Below, piece by piece: positions 62,223 to 64,000 of a stretch of 64,000 nt of DNA. A program made the position numbers and the translations under genes. Position 1 is the stretch's first letter. Each line of letters begins with the position of its first letter. The notes beneath the pieces are model-generated. The model was not told the DNA's origin. It saw nothing but the letters and a program-made list of their open reading frames with translations, and ran no database searches. Origin of the DNA: Paraburkholderia sp. ZP32-5 (GTDB lineage Bacteria > Pseudomonadota > Gammaproteobacteria > Burkholderiales > Burkholderiaceae); contig NZ_JAJEJP010000001.1 in assembly GCF_021390495.1 (NCBI RefSeq), forward strand, positions 3,100,001 through 3,164,000. The letters are read 5' to 3'.

Positions 62223-63448
62223 TTCCGATTCGACCGACGCCGGCCGAGGTCGGCAATGGTGTCATCAAGGCGTTCACGTCGCCGGGCGGCATTCGTCTGA
62301 CTTCGCTGCCGCCGCTCGCGCTGTACGTGCATTTTCCGTGGTGCGTGCGCAAGTGCCCGTATTGCGATTTCAATTCGCACGAGTGGAAGGGCGACGCGTT
62401 CCCCGAGAACGACTATCTCGACGCGCTGCGTGCCGATCTGGAAATGGCGCTGCCGTTGATCTGGGGGCGCCAGGTGCATACGGTGTTCATCGGTGGCGGC
62501 ACGCCGAGCCTGTTGTCGGCGGCTGGGCTCGACCGGTTGCTGTCGGACGTGCGCGCGCTGCTGCCGCTCGACGCCGACGCCGAAATCACGCTCGAAGCGA
62601 ACCCCGGCACGTTCGAAGCGGACAAGTTCGCGCAGTTTCGCGCGAGCGGCGTGAACCGGCTATCGGTGGGCATCCAGAGTTTCAACGAAGCGCATCTGAA
62701 GGCGCTCGGGCGGATTCACGACGCCGCGCAGGCGCGCCATGCGGTCGAAGTCGCCGCCACCACGTTCGACAATTTCAACCTCGATCTGATGTTCGCGCTG
62801 CCGCAACAGACGCTCGCCGAATGCCAGGCCGACGTCGAAACGGCGCTGTCGTTCGCGCCGCCGCATCTGTCGCTGTATCACCTGACGCTCGAACCGAACA
62901 CGCTATTCGCGAAATTCCCGCCCGCGTTGCCCGACGACGACGCGTCCGCCGATATGCAGGACTGGATCCATCAACGCACCGCCGAGGCCGGCTACGAACG
63001 CTACGAGGTGTCCGCGTACGCGCAGCCGCACAAGCAGAGCAAGCACAACCTGAACTACTGGCGTTTCGGCGATTACATCGGCATCGGCGCGGGCGCGCAT
63101 ACGAAGCTGTCGTTTCCGAATCGCGTGCTGCGGCAGGCGCGCTACAAGCATCCGACCACCTTCATCGAGCAGGCCAAGGCCGGCACCGCCGTGCAGGAAG
63201 AACACGAGGTCGGCCCGCGCGATCTGCCGTTCGAATTCATGCTGAACGCGCTGCGGCTGGTGGAAGGATTTCCGGTGCATCGCTTCATCGAACGCACGGG
63301 TTTGTCGATCACCACCATCGAACCCGCGTTGCAGGAAGCCGAGCGGCGCAAGCTGATCACGCGCGACCACGAAAAGATCGCGCCGACACCGCTCGGCCAG
63401 GCGTTCCTGAACGATCTGCAGGCGCTGTTTCTGAAAGATCCGCAGTGA
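62219..63448 (+). CDS. hemW: Radical SAM heme chaperone HemW
   Basis: This 409-residue protein has the [4Fe-4S] cluster motif Cys42-x3-Cys46-x2-Cys49 in HFPWCVRKCPYCDFNSHEW, GGGTPSLL and the HemW-specific C-terminal domain. It lacks the extra N-terminal features of HemN coproporphyrinogen oxidase, so the heme-chaperone assignment is preferred. GTG 62219 overlaps the rdgB stop (GTGA) and is preceded by GGAGGA. Confidence 0.93.
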   Translation: MIPIRPTPAEVGNGVIKAFTSPGGIRLTSLPPLALYVHFPWCVRKCPYCDFNSHEWKGDAFPENDYLDALRADLEMALPLIWGRQVHTVFIGGGTPSLLSAAGLDRLLSDVRALLPLDADAEITLEANPGTFEADKFAQFRASGVNRLSVGIQSFNEAHLKALGRIHDAAQARHAVEVAATTFDNFNLDLMFALPQQTLAECQADVETALSFAPPHLSLYHLTLEPNTLFAKFPPALPDDDASADMQDWIHQRTAEAGYERYEVSAYAQPHKQSKHNLNYWRFGDYIGIGAGAHTKLSFPNRVLRQARYKHPTTFIEQAKAGTAVQEEHEVGPRDLPFEFMLNALRLVEGFPVHRFIERTGLSITTIEPALQEAERRKLITRDHEKIAPTPLGQAFLNDLQALFLKDPQ

Positions 63449-63489
63449 AGCGATGAAGCGCGACTGACGGCGCCGGAAGGCGTCCGGGT

Positions 63490-63885
63490 CTATTCCGGGC
63501 GGCCGGCGTCCGATCCCCGATAGTCGCGTTGATAGAAACCGGCGAAGCGTTCGAGTTGCCGCGCGGCATCCGCCGGCGCGAGACCTTCGTTGAGCACGAC
63601 ACTCGAAAAGCCGGTGCGCGCCATCTGCAACAGCTGGTCTATCTGCACGTCGCCCGTCGCGCGCAAATCGCCGGAGAAGCTCAAGCGGCGCCGCAACAGG
63701 TAGGCCTGGCTGTACGCGCGTCCGTCGGTGAAATGCGGGAAGTGCAGCTCGATGCGCTCGACTTCGCCGAGCTTGCCGGCCAGTTCCATCGGGTCGGCAT
63801 CGTTAGCCAGCTTGAGCACGCCTTGCTCGGATGCTTCGGCGGCAGTTTCCAGTGTGAATATTTTTAGCGGCGGCAGATTCGTCAT
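63490..63885 (-). CDS. DUF934 family protein of the sulfite reductase operon
   Basis: This 131-residue protein shows the DUF934 pattern: IELHFPHFTDGRAYSQAYLLR, RRRLSFSGDLRATGDVQIDQL, ARTGFSSVVL and ERFAGFYQRDYRG. Such proteins sit beside cysI in most betaproteobacteria and are thought to help assimilatory sulfate or sulfite reduction, but the biochemical role is unknown. ATGA overlap with the end of cysI. Confidence 0.9.
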   Translation of the reverse strand: MTNLPPLKIFTLETAAEASEQGVLKLANDADPMELAGKLGEVERIELHFPHFTDGRAYSQAYLLRRRLSFSGDLRATGDVQIDQLLQMARTGFSSVVLNEGLAPADAARQLERFAGFYQRDYRGSDAGRPE

Positions 63886-64000
63886 GCGATCACCTCGCCT
63901 TTCGTGCGTGCTTCGTTCGCCGCCGTCTTGAAGGGTTCGAGACCGATGCGGCGCACCGTGTCGATGAACCGTTCGTATCGCCCCTCCCCTCGATGCTCAC
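63882..64000 (-). CDS. cysI: Nitrite/sulfite reductase hemoprotein, C-terminal end
   Basis: Only the last 39 residues are in the window. They read GEGRYERFIDTVRRIGLEPF and end with EARTKGEVIA. This is the typical C-terminus of the siroheme sulfite reductase beta subunit in betaproteobacteria, and the DUF934 gene overlapping its stop codon supports the call. Cluster and siroheme ligands lie outside the window. Confidence 0.8.
   Translation of the reverse strand, partial: EHRGEGRYERFIDTVRRIGLEPFKTAANEARTKGEVIA

Overview
The window is high-GC DNA of a Burkholderiaceae type, most likely Paraburkholderia or a close Burkholderia relative. This rests on the codon bias, the order spoT-rpoZ-gmk-yicC / rph-rdgB-hemW, the OmpC-like porin, and the DUF934-cysI pair. 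No replication origin, prophage or CRISPR array is visible. Family assignments come from reading motifs, not from database searches.

Layout. 1-252 is the start of a Kef-type antiporter. 448-4754 is a small catabolic set (DUF2848 hydrolase, MFS transporter, FCD-type GntR regulator, amidase). dsbB follows at 4876. 5793-13481 is a purine catabolism block (xdhA-xdhB-xdhC, adenine deaminase, guanine deaminase) that funnels adenine and guanine through hypoxanthine and xanthine to urate. 13635-32766 is an aryl-polyene (xanthomonadin/flexirubin-like) pigment cluster: a 16-gene minus-strand operon with 14 of 15 junctions overlapping, followed by a lipoprotein gene and a divergent halogenase/methyltransferase pair. 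32767-33732 is a gene-poor stretch with a decayed IS3-type transposase fragment. 33733-42102 is an amide-scavenging island: an acetamidase, an AraC-acetamidase fusion protein, a polysaccharide-deacetylase-like protein, a two-gene ABC importer with permease and ATPase fused, and a MetX-like hydrolase. A yybP-ykoY-type manganese riboswitch then precedes a GDT1/TMEM165 transporter.

43000-64000 is mostly core genome: DUF4136 lipoprotein, pepN, fbp, tRNA-Thr, a secreted chorismate mutase, a DnaQ/GIY-YIG nuclease, a cold-shock protein, a porin, greB, two identical tRNA-Arg genes, a DUF2591 protein, spoT, rpoZ, gmk, yicC, rph, rdgB, hemW, DUF934 and the end of cysI. Several short genes with good ribosome binding sites lie among them. 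A strong candidate small RNA sits on the minus strand upstream of the porin.

The most unusual items are: (1) one uninterrupted reading frame joining an AraC-type regulator to a complete acetamidase/formamidase domain, next to a free-standing acetamidase paralogue; (2) the pigment cluster, which combines a PltA-like halogenase, an aromatic ammonia-lyase with atypical selectivity residues, and a ligase-hotdog fusion; (3) a three-hairpin small RNA candidate at 52587-52670 whose first and last loops carry the same UUUCCG sequence.
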